Shown here: positions 30,980-40,966 of the stretch, piece after piece
Layout: each line of letters starts with the position of its first letter
Numbering within the stretch: the first letter of the stretch is position 1
Assembly: GCA_022009915.1 (NCBI GenBank)
Contig: CP091730.1
Location: 248,001-312,000 of the forward strand
Origin: Alistipes putredinis
GTDB taxonomy: Bacteria; Bacteroidota; Bacteroidia; Bacteroidales; Rikenellaceae
Reading direction: 5' to 3'
Length of the DNA stretch: 64,000 nt
Program-made: the position numbers and the translations under genes
The notes under the pieces: generated by a model
Seen by the model: the letters and a program-made list of their open reading frames with translations, nothing else
Databases searched by the model: none
What the model was told of the DNA's origin: nothing

Positions 30980-31567
30980 AGCTTCATGAAGTTTTCAAGC
31001 AGTCTGCGTCCCGCCTCCCCGCTTTTTTCGGGATGGAACTGCGTACCGAAAAAGTTGCCGTTTTGCAGCGCGGCGCTGAAAGTCACGCCGTTCCATGTCC
31101 GCGCTACGGTATGGCAGCAAATACGCGGAGCGAACGAATGCACGAAATAAAAAGAACGTCTCGGGCGCAATGCCGTCGAAAAGCGGGCCCGAAAGTTCCG
31201 ACACCGTATTCCCACCCATGTGCGGCACTTTCACGCCGCCGGACTTGTCGGCCGAAAACCGGACTACGTCCGTATCGAAAATACCCATGCACTCCGCCGC
31301 ACCCTCTTCGCTCGTCAGGCACATGAGCTGCATGCCGATGCAGATGCCCAGTACGGGCTGCGTAAGAGACGGGATAAGCCTGTCCAGTCCCCTTTCGCGC
31401 AATTTCGCCATTGCGGACGAAGCCTCGCCCACTCCGGGAAGCAGCACCCTGTCGGCCGAACGGATGACGGCATGGTCGTCGGTAAAGACGGCCTCGACGC
31501 CGATTCTGCGAAAGGCATTGTCCACCGAACGCAGGTTGCCAGTATCGTAATCCACCACTGCTATCAT
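30976..31567 (-). CDS. hisH: Imidazole glycerol phosphate synthase glutaminase subunit (frameshifted)
   Basis: Class I glutamine amidotransferase that feeds ammonia to HisF. N-terminus [20 protein letters not shown], nucleophile Cys in '[12 protein letters not shown]', and catalytic His/Glu in '[12 protein letters not shown]' near the end. A frame slip around 31135-31155 separates 'IAPETFFLF' from 'YFVHSFAP' (the short conserved motif before the last third). About 196 residues. Confidence 0.93.
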
Positions 31568-32695
31568 AACACCCCCTTGCTGCTGGGCAGCTCGTAACTG
31601 AATACGTCCCTTTTCACTGCGGCCCTGAGCGCACGCGCAAAGGCCTTGAACAGAGCTTCGGCCTTATGATGATTGTTTTCGCCACGGGCCGAAACGTACA
31701 GGTTGCAGTGCATGGCGGCGCAAAGGCTGGCGAAAAAGTGCTTGAACATCTCCGTCGGGACATCGCCCACGTATTCGCGCGTAAACTCCACGTCCCATGC
31801 GAAATCTATGCGGCCGCCGAAATCCAGCAGCACCATTGCGCGGCAGTCGTCCATAGGCAGCGCGAATCCGTAGCGTCCGATACCCAGTTTGCTGCCCAAA
31901 GCCTCGTATATCGCCTCGCCGAGCGCGATTGCCGTATCCTCTATCGTATGATGCTCGTCCACCTGCAAATCGCCGCGGGTCTCTATTTTAAGCGACACGC
32001 CCGAATGGTGCGATATCTGGTCGAGCATGTGGTCGAAAAATTTAAGACCCGTATCGACGCCTGACTCCGACCTGCCGTCCAAATCGACATCGACCTTTAT
32101 CCGCGTCTCGCGCGTGTTGCGTTCCACGTGTGCGGTGCGGCGACTTGCTCGCAAAAAAACTCGGCTATGTCCCACCACCTGTCGGTAACAAGCACGACCG
32201 CGTCCGTCAAACCGGCCTGCGCAAGAGCCTTTTTCGCCTTCATCCCTTGCCTGCAAGAATATACCCTTCGCACCAAGATTGCGGGCAAGTTCCATATCGG
32301 TCAGCCTGTCGCCGATTACATAACTTGTCGCCATGTCGTAATCGCCCGAAAGGTAGCGGGCGAACATTCCCGTCCGCGGCTTGCGCGTTGGAGCATTGTC
32401 TTCGGGCATCGAGCGGTCGATAAGAATATCGTCGAAGCGCACCTGTTCGCCCTCCAAGGTCGCGAGCATCTTCCGATGCGCCGGAAGGAAAGTGCTTTCG
32501 GGAAAACTGTCCGTTCCCAAGCCGTCCTGATTCGTAGCCATGACAAGCTCGAAATCCAGTTCAGCGATGCTGCGGAGTGCGGATATAACCCCGGGTACGA
32601 ATTCCAGACTTTTCGAGCGAATCGACCTGATAATCAACCGGCGGTTCCACTATTATCGTTCCGTCCCTGTCTATGAAAAGTGCGCGTTTTGCCAT
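31564..32695 (-). CDS. hisB: Bifunctional histidinol-phosphatase / imidazoleglycerol-phosphate dehydratase (frameshifted)
   Basis: Start at 32695: [20 protein letters not shown], with the HAD nucleophile in DRDGT. HAD motif II is in '[11 protein letters not shown]' and motif IV in '[20 protein letters not shown]'. The dehydratase half carries the two metal-binding signatures '[17 protein letters not shown]' and '[15 protein letters not shown]'. Frame slips near 32600-32625 and 32145-32235 disrupt the phosphatase half. The zinc-loop cysteines of the enterobacterial phosphatase are not clearly visible. About 376 residues corrected. ATG overlaps hisC tail closely (2 bases between). Confidence 0.92.
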
Positions 32696-32697
32696 AA

Positions 32698-33731
32698 CTA
32701 CCGGTAATTTTCGACTATTTCCAACATTTTTTCATTCTCCCGAGGCGTCCCGACCGTTATTCTCAGGCATCCCTCGCAGCCTTTTATGCGGCTGCGGTTG
32801 CGCACGATTATCCCGCCCTCGATAAGGCGGTCGTACAGTCGGTCGGCATCGGCCGTCTTTACGAGTACAAAGTTAGCCGATGAGGGGTAAACTTTCTCTA
32901 TGGCCGCGCATTTTTTTCAGTCTTGCAGCGATTTTTTTCGCGTTCCGAGCAGATTTCGGCCACCTGCCGCTCCACGCCGCACGCCAAATGTTCGGCAACC
33001 ATTTTCTGCGTCACCGAATTTATATTGTAAGGATACTTTACGCGCGAGAATATGTCTATTATGCGACTGTCCGCGAAACCGAGTCCGAGCCTCAGTCCGG
33101 CCATTCCCCCACGCCTTGGAGAGCGTTTGCAGGATGAAAAGGTTCGGATAGCGTGCAAGCTGGGGCAGCAGGCTCTGCGAGGGTGCGAAATCGGTATACG
33201 CCTCGTCCAGCACCACCATGCCGTCGAACCGCTCTATTATATCGACGAGCTGGCTCTGCGGGAAACAGTTTCCGCTCGGATTGTTGGGCGAGCATAGCCA
33301 CAGCAGCCGAGTGGTCGAATCCACAGCCGCGAAGAGTTTTTTCGGTGGACAGCGAGAAATCCTCTTCGAGCTGCACCTCGCGCAGGCTCACGTCGTTAAT
33401 GGCCGCCGCGACCTTGTACATCCCGTAGCTGGGAGCAATGGCCACGGCACTGTCCCTGCCCGGATTGCAGAATACCCTGAAAACACAAATCTATTGCTTC
33501 ATCGCTGCCGTTGCCGACGAATATGTTCTGCGCAGGCACTCCCTTGATTCGCGAAAGAAGCTCTTTGAGACTTTTTTGCGCAGGGTCGGGATAGCGGTTC
33601 ACGCCGTTGTCGTACGGACTTTCGTTTGCGTCCAGAAATACGCCCAGCGGCCCCTTGTACTCGTCGCGGGCCGTGGAATAGGGCGTCAGTTGCAAAATAT
33701 TTTCTCTTACGTATCGTAAAGGGTTCTTCAT
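32698..33731 (-). CDS. hisC: Histidinol-phosphate aminotransferase (multiple frameshifts)
   Basis: PLP enzyme converting imidazole-acetol phosphate to histidinol phosphate. Pieces in successive frames assemble the whole protein: '[19 protein letters not shown]', '[14 protein letters not shown]', '[14 protein letters not shown]', '[10 protein letters not shown]', '[12 protein letters not shown]', the Schiff-base Lys in '[10 protein letters not shown]', and the C-terminus '...[17 protein letters not shown]' (arginine motif) ending NYR. At least four frame breaks, near 33470, 33340, 33110 and 32905. So many breaks in one required gene of a complete operon point to sequence error. Confidence 0.9.
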
Positions 33732-35026
33732 CTCTTCCGTTTTATTCGCTCAATCTTATTTTTCACCGCACGGCCGTGCGCATCCAGTCCTTCGGCTTCC
33801 GCCATCGCGGTAATGGTCGGAGCCAGTGCAGCCAATCCCTCGCGCGAGAGTTCCTGATAGGTTATCTTGCGCACGAAACTGTCAGTATTCACCCCGCTGA
33901 AAGCCGACGCCCAGCCGCATGTGGGCAGGGTGTGGTTGGTTCCAGAGGCGTAATCGCCGGCACTTTCCGGCGAATAGTTGCCGATAAACACGCTTCCGGC
34001 TGCCGTAATGCGGCCAGCCACCTTCCACGCATCGTGCATGGATATTATAAGGTGTTCGGCACCGTATGCGTTGGCGAAATCCACCATGTCGTCCTTCGAG
34101 TCGAACACTATCGCACGGCTGTTTTCGAGTGCACGCGACGCGATGCCGGCACGCGGCAGGGCCGCCAGCTGCCGTTCGAGTTGCCGTTCGACCTGTTCTG
34201 CGAACCGCACGTTGTCGCACACTAAAAAGAGCCTGCGAATCGGGGCCGTGCTCCGCCTGTGAGAGCAGGTCCGAAGCGACGAATGCGGCATCGGCGCTGT
34301 CGTCGGCAAGCACCATTACCTCCGACGGACCGGCAGGCATGTCTATCGCCACGTCAGCGACGCTGAGCATCTGTTTGGCTTTGGTTACGTAACGGTTGCC
34401 CGGGCCGAAAATCTTGTCCACACGGGGCACCGTCTGCGTGCCGTATCCCATTGCGGCGATGGCCTGAGCCCCGCCGATTTTGAATATCTTGTCCACGCCG
34501 CACTGCTCCGCAGCATAGAGCACCTCCGCAGCGACTTCGCCCTCGCGCGAGCATGGCGTACAAAGGACGATGTTCCTGCAACCGGCCACACGTGCGGGAA
34601 CGGCGAGCATCAGCACCGTCGAGAACAGCGGCGCACTGCCTCCGGGCACGTACAGGCCGATGCGCTGAATGGGCACGGTGCGCTGTACGCATCTGACTCC
34701 GGGCATCGTCTGCATGTCCACAGGCTCGCGGAGCTGCGCGCGATGGAATGCGGCAATATTCCCTATGGCCGTGCGTATGGCCTCTTTAAAGGCTCTTCGG
34801 AGACATTGCCGCGCGCCCGCTCGATTTCCTGTTCGGTAACCTGCAAGGAATCCAGCCGCACGCCGTCGATTTGCTCGGCCAAAGAGCGCAGTGCGTCGTC
34901 GCCGCGCTCGCGCACCTGCGAAAGGATATCGCGGACCCTGTCCTCAATCTGCTTGTCGGAAAACGTGGCGCGGGCAGTCAGATTCGGCCACATGCCTCTG
35001 TCCGGATTAATGAATCTTGCAAGCAT
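33728..35026 (-). CDS. hisD: Histidinol dehydrogenase (frameshifted)
   Basis: Two-step NAD oxidation of histidinol to histidine, zinc dependent. ATG 35026 (MLARFINPD) overlaps the hisG stop. Visible motifs: '[20 protein letters not shown]', '[16 protein letters not shown]', '[16 protein letters not shown]', '[14 protein letters not shown]', '[13 protein letters not shown]' and the zinc/catalytic region '[17 protein letters not shown]'. Frame slips near 34780-34800 and 34240. About 432 residues. An extra A at 35038-35043 makes hisG and hisD appear as one fused frame; I treat that as an artefact. Confidence 0.93.
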
Positions 35027-35895
35027 CACTTCACGAGTTTTTTCGAGTGAAAGCACCAGAATGCCCTCGGCGCCTATTTTTTTCAACTGTTCGACTTTTG
35101 CTCCACAACTCGCCTTCGCGCACCACCGTATGCAGCGAGCACCAGCCGCTCTGCGCGAGCGGCAGCACGGTCGGGCTGCGCATGGCGGGAACTATCCGTA
35201 TGGCATCCTCGACCTTGTCCGACGGCAGGTTCATGAGCAGATACTTCATGTCGCGGCTGTCTATGACCGATTCGAAGCGGAACATGAGTTGCGAGAGCAG
35301 TGCGCGTTTGGCCTCTGAAAGCTCCTTGTTGGCTATAAGCACAGCCTCCGAAAAGAGCACCTTTTCCACCTCAACAAGGCCGTTCGACACGAGTGTTCCG
35401 CCCGAGGACACGATGTCGAAAAATCGCATCGGCCATTCCCACTGCGGGAGCAATCTCCACCGAGCCGGCGATTTCGTGTATCTCGGCCTCGATTCCCTTC
35501 TCGGCGAAGAAGCGTCTCAGAATATTGGGATACGAGGTGGCAATCCTGCGTCCGTTGAAATACTCCAACGATTCGTATTTCTCCGTCTTGGGCACTGCGA
35601 GAGATATGCGGCAGGCTCCGAATCCGAGCTTCTGGGCCACATTCACATCGAATCCGCGCTCCTCGACCTCGTTAAGGCCTACGATGCCCAAATCCGCCAC
35701 GCCCATCGAAACGGCCTGCGGAATATCGTCGTCGCGCAGATAGAGCACCTCGACGGGGAAGTTTGCACTTCGGGTCAGAAACTTGCGTTTGTTCTCGTCG
35801 ATTCCGACACCCGACTCCCTGAGCAGTTCGAGACTTTGTTCGTTCAGGCGTCCTTTGGCCTGAATCGCAATTCTTACAACATTTTCCATTTCCAT
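35026..35895 (-). CDS. hisG: ATP phosphoribosyltransferase, long form (frameshifted)
   Basis: First, feedback-controlled step of histidine synthesis. Start chosen at ATG 35895 (MEMENVVRIAIQAKGRL); ATG 35889 also possible. The catalytic domain has 'VADLGIVGLNEVEE', 'RIATSYPNILRRFF' and 'IHEIAGSVEIAPAVGMADAI'. The C-terminal regulatory domain ('DMKYLLMNLPSDKVEDAIRI') marks the long HisG that works without HisZ. Frame slips near 35423, 35090-35100, and one extra A at 35038-35043; corrected, it ends '...ILVLSLEKLVK' with TGA overlapping the hisD ATG. First structural gene of the operon, behind the attenuator. Confidence 0.93.
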
Positions 35896-35920
35896 ATGTT
35901 CTTTTTTCAAGTATTTCCGA

Positions 35921-35953
35921 AGAAAAAGGGCTTACCTCAACCGGTAAGCCCTT
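35921..35953 (-). terminator. Attenuator terminator of the his operon
   Basis: Perfect 11-bp arms (35926-35936 and 35943-35953; aagggcttacc / ggtaagccctt) with a 6-base loop and a T run on the minus strand. It lies between the his leader peptide and hisG, 25 bases before the hisG start, where it would stop transcription before the structural genes. Confidence 0.9.
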
Positions 35954-36014
35954 CCATATCTTTTTCTTTCGTCCAACACAGCACAAGCCTACCCTATCTC
36001 CTGCAAGATATGGT
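35954..36014 (-). promoter_or_regulatory. Alternative leader hairpin of the his attenuator
   Basis: ccatatctt at 35954-35962 and aagatatgg at 36006-36014 are perfectly complementary. On the mRNA the upstream arm is the end of the His-codon run and the following codons of the leader peptide; the downstream arm directly abuts the terminator. A ribosome paused on the His codons would cover the upstream arm. This is the arrangement expected for attenuation; the exact competing structures need a folding calculation. Confidence 0.6.
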
Positions 36015-36045
36015 GGTGATGATGCTGGCTGATAATGATAGTCAT
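35989..36045 (-). CDS. hisL: Histidine operon leader peptide (five consecutive His)
   Basis: An 18-codon [21 protein letters not shown], in the leader between the his promoter and the attenuator terminator. Five consecutive His codons (CAU/CAC) make it a sensor of charged tRNA-His: stalling here changes the folding of the downstream leader RNA and lets transcription enter hisG. It is too short for ordinary gene calling. Position (about 20 bases after the predicted transcription start and 94 bases before hisG) and composition leave little doubt. Confidence 0.92.
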   Translation of the reverse strand: MTIIISQHHHHHILQEIG

Positions 36046-36071
36046 GTACAAAATCGTTTTTTTAGTTGCGG

Positions 36072-36103
36072 CAAATATAGTCGTTTTTTCACAAACGCCC
36101 AAA
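36072..36103 (-). promoter_or_regulatory. Promoter of the his operon
   Basis: On the minus strand TTTG (36100-36103), a 20-base spacer and TATATTTG (36072-36079) match the Bacteroidetes promoter consensus TTTG-N19-21-TAnnTTTG exactly. It lies between the tdk stop and the his leader peptide. Confidence 0.85.
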
Positions 36104-36118
36104 CCGATGCGCGTTTTT

Positions 36119-36732
36119 TTATAGCGTCGAATTCTTGGCAGCCAGAAAACAGTGCCTGCAAACCGGTTCGTAAGTATCCTTTTCGCCGAGCATGACGAGT
36201 TTTTTTCATCCGGAGTGAGGCGATGCGAATATTGGGCCAGACGGCCGCAGCGCACGCAAATGGCATGCACCTTGGTTACGAATTCGGCCGTCGCCATAAG
36301 CGCCGGCATGGGACCGAACGGCTTTCCCGTAAAGTCCATGTCCAGACCGGCGACGATGACCCGCACTCCCGAATCGGCCAGCTGGCGGCACACGTCCACG
36401 ATGCTCTCGTCGAAAAACTGCGCCTCGTCTATGCCCACCACGTCCACGTCCGAAGACATGAGCAGGATATTGCCCGGGGAATCCACCGGCGTGGAACGTA
36501 TCGCGTTCGAGTCGTGCGAGACGACCTCGTCCTGAGAATATCTCACATCTATCTGCGGCTTGAATATCTCGACCCGCAAATTGGCGAACTTGGCCCGTTT
36601 CAGACGGCGTATGAGCTCCTCGGTCTTGCCAGAGAACATCGAACCGCATATGACTTCCACCCATCCGGCCCCATTGGCGGAATTGCCGATATGGCCGCTA
36701 TGCTCCATCGACACAGTATCTTCGGTAAACAT
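36119..36732 (-). CDS. tdk: Thymidine kinase (type II), frameshifted near C-terminus
   Basis: Phosphorylates thymidine in the salvage pathway. P-loop '[20 protein letters not shown]', Walker B/DEAQ region '[11 protein letters not shown]', substrate region '[18 protein letters not shown]', and a zinc-binding part with '[16 protein letters not shown]'. The A run at about 36200-36207 shifts the frame; the corrected tail reads '[20 protein letters not shown]', providing the second zinc Cys pair, and ends AKNSTL at 36119. About 205 residues. Start ATG 36732 ([14 protein letters not shown]); ATG 36708 also possible. Confidence 0.92.
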
Positions 36733-37042
36733 GACTTTTTTTCGGTATGCTTTAATTCGTAGTGCGAATATACTAAAAGGAAAGCGCAGAATAAAAACAA
36801 ACCGCATTTATTTTTTTCACTGCCGGCAGCAAAACGCCGCAGGCAGTCCGGCAGAGGCACCCTGCAAGACAGCGAGGCCGACACGCTCCGAAACGAATCG
36901 CCGGACGAGACGGCTATCGGTTCCGCATGCCTCTGCGATGCGGGCCGGACGGTACGGCAAGTCGAACAAGAGTACGTAATATTATTATATATAACGGATA
37001 CAGGAAATGGCAGGCGGGAGTATCGAGCGATACAATACATAC

Positions 37043-37190
37043 GGCCATAAAACAAGAAAATCGAAGAACGGCATTGCACCGACCTCGATTTCCTTCACTA
37101 ACCTAAAACTACTAACCTTTATGAAACTTAGAATTTCGAGTGCAAAGATAAGGCGGAAAAATCATACGATGCAAATATTTCTTAAATTTT
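37043..37190. repeat. Direct repeat copy 1 containing a small-RNA-like unit
   Basis: About 120 nearly identical bases shared with 37402-37540 (359 bases apart), from ggccataaaacaag through to gataaggcggaaaaatc, after which similarity weakens but the -33 region gcaaat(a/g)tttctta is kept. See the small-RNA entries. Confidence 0.85.
37050..37137 (-). ncRNA. Candidate small RNA, copy 1
   Basis: On the minus strand a Bacteroidetes promoter (TTTG at 37172-37175, 21-base spacer, TATCTTTG at 37143-37150) is followed by about 85 bases and then a hairpin (tcgattt/aaatcga arms with an internal ccg/cgg pair) and a T-rich tail tttcttgtttt. Promoter, hairpin and tail are all conserved in copy 2, while flanks differ. 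A start codon within it gives only 'MQCRSSIFLFYG...' reading out of the repeat, with no shared downstream frame, so an RNA product is likelier than a peptide. I do not recognise a named RNA family. Confidence 0.5.
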
Positions 37191-37401
37191 TAAGAAAATT
37201 TTTAAGAAAAATTTAATAAGATGCGTATTTACAACGATTTACAAAAAGTGCCGGCAAGGCGGCATTTCGGCTTTCTATCGCTCTCAACGGCATTTTTTTC
37301 GCATAGAAACCGGCTTTCAGGCGACAGGAACATGCAATAGGCATCCGCATTCGAATACAGTGGAGCATGCGGCGCGGAAGAAAAAAAGCGACGACAGGAA
37401 A
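37191..37401. other. Intergenic spacer between the two small-RNA repeats
   Basis: About 210 bases with no supported gene. It begins with aaatttttaagaaaatttttaagaaaaattt, an AT-rich partial palindrome upstream of the copy 1 promoter; a related sequence follows copy 2. Likewise 36733-37042 between tdk and copy 1 holds nothing I can identify. Confidence 0.5.
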
Positions 37402-37545
37402 GGCCATAAAACAAGAAAATCGAAGAACGGCATTGCACCGACCCCGATTTCCTTCACTAACCTAAAACTACTAACCTTTATGAAACTTAGAATTTCGAGT
37501 GCAAAAGATAAGGCGGAAAAATCGACATGTGCAAATGTTTCTTAA
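37402..37545. repeat. Direct repeat copy 2 containing a small-RNA-like unit
   Basis: Second copy of the unit at 37043, with a few substitutions (for example gaccccgattt for gacctcgattt in the hairpin arm) and one extra A in the -7 box (caaaagata). Confidence 0.85.
37409..37496 (-). ncRNA. Candidate small RNA, copy 2
   Basis: Same organisation as copy 1: TTTG at 37532-37535, -7 box at 37502-37510 (TATCTTTTG, one T longer than copy 1, possibly another homopolymer error), then the conserved transcript, hairpin and T-rich tail. The hairpin arm carries a T-to-C change on the plus strand that shortens but does not abolish pairing. Confidence 0.5.
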
Positions 37546-37577
37546 AAAAATTTAAGAATATTTTTCAAAAACCTCCG

Positions 37578-37611
37578 TTTGCCCGTTCGGCAAAAAAATT
37601 CCGTAACTTTG
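37578..37611 (+). promoter_or_regulatory. Promoter of dnaX
   Basis: TTTG (37578-37581), 22-base spacer, TAACTTTG (37604-37611), 22 bases before the dnaX ATG. Confidence 0.65.
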
Positions 37612-37633
37612 TTTATTCATTCAAAGTGTTCCG

Positions 37634-39477
37634 ATGGAAAATTTCGTAGTCTCCGCCCGCAAATACCGTCCCGCCACGTTTCTGCTCCGTCGTCGGACAA
37701 CAGCACATTACCTCCACGCTCAAAAAAACGCGATAGCACGCGGGCAGGCTCGCCCACGCATATCTGTTCTGCGGACCGAGAGGCGTAGGCAAGACCACCT
37801 GCGCACGAATATTCGCCAAAGCGATAAACTGTCTGTCGCCCGTGGACTCGGAGGCGTGCGAGAAATGCGAATCGTGCCGCTCGTTCGCCGAGGGGCGCAG
37901 CTCAACATCCACGAACTCGACGCGGCGTCCAACAACTCGGTGGACGACATCCGCAACCTAACAGAACAGGTCAGGGTCCCGCCCCAGATAGGACGTTACA
38001 GCGTATACATAATAGACGAGGTGCACATGCTCTCGGCTGCGGCGTTCAACGCATTCCTCAAAACGCTCGAAGAACCGCCCGCCCACGCCATATTCATCCT
38101 TGCGACCACCGAAAAACACAAAATCATTCCGACAATCCTGTCGCGATGCCAGATTTTCGATTTCAACCGTATAAAGGTCGAGGACGGAGTCGAGTACATG
38201 AAGTACATAGCCTCGCAAGAGGGCGTGACCTTCGATGACGAGTCGCTCAACCTCATAGCCCGCAAGGCGGACGGAGGCATGCGCGACGCGCTGTCGATGT
38301 TCGACAAGGCCGTATCGTTCTGCGGCAACAACCTGAGCTACAAGCAAGTGGCCCGTTCGCTCAACATTCTGGACTACGACACCTATTTCGAAGCCGTAGG
38401 AACATTTCTGGCCGGCGACTACTGCTCGGCGCTGACGCTGTTCGATTCGGTGCTCGGGCAGGGATTCTCGGGCCAGATATTCATGTCGGGACTTTGCAGC
38501 CACATGCGCGACCTGCTGGTATGCAAGAACCCGCAGACGGAACCGCTAATCGATGTGACCGGCTCGCTGCTGACGAAATACAAACAGCAGGCCGCCCTGT
38601 GCAGCACCGAGTTCCTGTTCGGAGGAATAAACCTGCTCACGCAGGCTCGACGGCCAGATAAAAAAACCTCGTCGAATCAACGGTTTCTCGTGGAACTGGG
38701 TCTGATGAAACTCTGCGGGTTGGGTCACTCTGACGCAGAGCTGACCCAGCCGGGCTTCCGCCGCTTCATAAAAAGGAAGACAAGCCCGCCGCGGCCGTAC
38801 AGGCGCCAGTCGGCGGAAAGACGGCAGAGGCGCCCCGCGTCCAGACGTCGTCCCATGCCGCTCCGACACCGGCACCGGCACCAGTCCCCTCCGTGCGAAA
38901 TACGGGGTCCGAAAGCGAAACCGGGCACTCTGCCGAAGCGCCCCTGACCGCTACGGAGAGCAAACCTCGGACGGTTCCCGACACTACCGTGCACAGCACA
39001 GGCACAGCACCGCAAGGACGTATATCACTGAGCGGCAAACCGCTCTCCGAAATCATGGAGGACGCCGTGCGGCCGGCCGAGCAGCAGCCACAGAATCCGA
39101 CGGCAGAAAAGGCTGCGGACAGCGATGCCGAAAGCAAAATAGAGACGCACAGACAGGAGTTCATAGAACGCCTCAAAAACCGAGCGTCCGCGGTTTGCAG
39201 TGGCTTTCGAGAACATGGAAATCGACAGCGGCACCGTCACCGTAAAGGTCCCGTCGGCGGATTTGAAAGACGAGATAATGCGGGCCAGGCTCCGACATCG
39301 TGGAGCTTTTTGAGCCGGACAGCCGGTCTGCAAGGTGCCATCCATCTGAACGTACTGGTGGACGAATCGCAGAAAACCGCCCGCATACTCAAACCGGAAG
39401 AGAAATTGATTTACTTCACCAAACGCAACCCGCAGTTCACCGAATTCCGCAAGATGCTGGATTTGGACGCCGAATAA
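37634..39477 (+). CDS. dnaX: DNA polymerase III subunit gamma/tau (multiple frameshifts)
   Basis: Clamp-loader ATPase. Start [16 protein letters not shown] at 37634. Pieces from several frames rebuild the AAA+ core: '[20 protein letters not shown]' (Walker A), the zinc module cysteines around 37850, then in clear frame '[18 protein letters not shown]', '[20 protein letters not shown]' (Walker B), '[19 protein letters not shown]' and '[10 protein letters not shown]' (Arg finger). The C-terminal tau-like part from about 38770 is Pro/Ala-rich and again split. Frame breaks near 37690-37735, 37790, 37830-37890, 38655, 38770, 39195 and 39290. Essential gene, so the breaks are almost certainly errors, and not the single programmed shift known from E. 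coli dnaX. Confidence 0.9.
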
Positions 39478-39520
39478 AAAAGGTATGGTGCCCGATTGTT
39501 TTTTTCCGATACTACTTTCG

Positions 39521-39528
39521 TACCTTTG
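39521..39528 (+). promoter_or_regulatory. -7 box (TACCTTTG) of tyrS
   Basis: TACCTTTG matches TAnnTTTG; a partial -33 (ATTG) lies about 22 bases upstream. The tyrS ATG follows 49 bases later. Confidence 0.55.
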
Positions 39529-39577
39529 CGCACTGGAAATTAAGACACAAACACTAAAAAAACCAAGACATAATACG

Positions 39578-40870
39578 ATGAATTTTGTTGACGAGCTACA
39601 ATGGAGAGGCATGATTCACGACATCATGCCCGGAACCAGAGAACAACTCGAAAAAGAAATGACGACCGCTTACGTGGGAATAGACCCCACGGCCGATTCG
39701 CTGCACATCGGGCATTTGGTAAGCGTCATGATAATGAAACATTTCCAGAACTGCGGCCACAAGCCGATAATTCTGGTCGGAGGCGCGACCGGCATGATAG
39801 GCGACCCGTCGGGCAAAAGTCTGGAACGCAACCTGCTGGACGAAGCTACGCTGCGCCACAATCAACAATCCATCAAGAAACAGATAGGGCGGCTGCTCGA
39901 CTTCAACTCCGATGCTCCGAACGCGGCCGTAATGGTGAACAACTACGACTGGATGAAGGAGCTTTTCGTTCCTCGACTTCATCCGCGACATCGGCAAAGG
40001 CTGATAACCGTCAATTACATGATGGCCAAAGATTCGGTGAAAAAACGTTTCAACGGCGAAGGAGAAGGCATGTCGTTCACCGAATTCTCATACCAGCTGG
40101 TTCAGGGCTACGACTTTTTGCACCTCTACCAGACGCACGGCTGCAAACTGCAACTCGGCGGCTCCGACCAGTGGGGCAACATAACCACAGGAACCGAACT
40201 CATCCGGCGCAAAATCGGCGGCGAGGCATTCGCCCTCACGTGCCCGCTGATTAAAAAGGCCGACGGAACCAAATTCGGCAAGACCGAAAGCGGAAACATC
40301 TGGCTCGACGCCAGATACACCTCGCCCTACAAATTCTACCAGTTCTGGCTCAACGTCAGCGACCAAGACGCGGAAAGCTACATCAAGATTTTCACGCTGC
40401 TGGACCGCCAGACGATAGAGTCGCTCATCGAACGTCACAGGCAGGCTCCGCACCTGCGCGAATTGCAGAAGACGCTGGCCCGCGAAATCACCTGTATGGT
40501 ACACTCCGAGCAGGAATACGAAAAAGCGGCCGAAGCATCGCAGATACTGTTCGGCTCGGCATCGGTCGAGGCGCTCAAAGCTCTGGACGAGCAGACCCTG
40601 TTGCAGGTTTTCGAAGGCGTTCCGCAGTTCGAGATAGCGAAAAGCGAAATAGAAGCCGGCGTGGACATCATCGAACTGACGGCCGAAAAGTGTTCCGTAT
40701 TCCCCTCCAAGGGCGAGGCCCGCAAACTCATTCAGGGCGGCGGCGTAGCTATAAACAAGGTCAAGGTCGCGGACACGGCACGGCGGATAGACTCCTCGGA
40801 TTTGATTTCGGGCAAGTACATCGTGGTGCAGAAAGGCAAGAAGAACTACTTCCTTATCGTAGTCCGGTAA
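39578..40870 (+). CDS. tyrS: Tyrosyl-tRNA synthetase
   Basis: Start [20 protein letters not shown] at 39578. Class I features: '[16 protein letters not shown]' with HIGH, '[15 protein letters not shown]', 'GGSDQWGN' and KMSKS equivalent 'KFGKTESG'; a C-terminal S4 RNA-binding domain follows ('[20 protein letters not shown]'). Near 39964-40003 a +1 and a -1 slip compensate: '[23 protein letters not shown]' (here shown joined only at its ends) replaces the expected '..[11 protein letters not shown]..', leaving about 14 wrong residues but an open frame. 430 residues, normal length. Confidence 0.96.
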   Translation: MNFVDELQWRGMIHDIMPGTREQLEKEMTTAYVGIDPTADSLHIGHLVSVMIMKHFQNCGHKPIILVGGATGMIGDPSGKSLERNLLDEATLRHNQQSIKKQIGRLLDFNSDAPNAAVMVNNYDWMKELFVPRLHPRHRQRLITVNYMMAKDSVKKRFNGEGEGMSFTEFSYQLVQGYDFLHLYQTHGCKLQLGGSDQWGNITTGTELIRRKIGGEAFALTCPLIKKADGTKFGKTESGNIWLDARYTSPYKFYQFWLNVSDQDAESYIKIFTLLDRQTIESLIERHRQAPHLRELQKTLAREITCMVHSEQEYEKAAEASQILFGSASVEALKALDEQTLLQVFEGVPQFEIAKSEIEAGVDIIELTAEKCSVFPSKGEARKLIQGGGVAINKVKVADTARRIDSSDLISGKYIVVQKGKKNYFLIVVR

Positions 40871-40910
40871 GTTTTACGCAAATAAATTTCATTTTTAGGT
40901 CCGAAAGATT

Positions 40911-40918
40911 TATCTTTG
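40911..40918 (+). promoter_or_regulatory. -7 box (TATCTTTG) upstream of the TPR protein gene
   Basis: TATCTTTG matches TAnnTTTG, 49 bases before the start codon; no clear -33. Confidence 0.5.
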
Positions 40919-40966
40919 CGCTAATAGAGAACAAACGGCGAATAATATCAAAACATCGAAAACAAT

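Noticed and set aside
33728..35086. Apparent hisG-hisD fusion protein in one frame ([18 protein letters not shown])
   Set aside because: One extra A at 35038-35043 joins them. With five A, hisG ends LSLEKLVK and its TGA overlaps the hisD ATG, the normal arrangement.
36600..37079. 159-codon minus-strand ORF starting in the small-RNA repeat
   Set aside because: Only the first dozen residues are shared with the other repeat copy; the rest is low-complexity read-through into the tdk start region.
37634..39477. Programmed frameshift in dnaX giving gamma and tau
   Set aside because: There are at least six breaks spread along the gene, several inside the ATPase core, and not one slippery site after the core; error is the simpler explanation.
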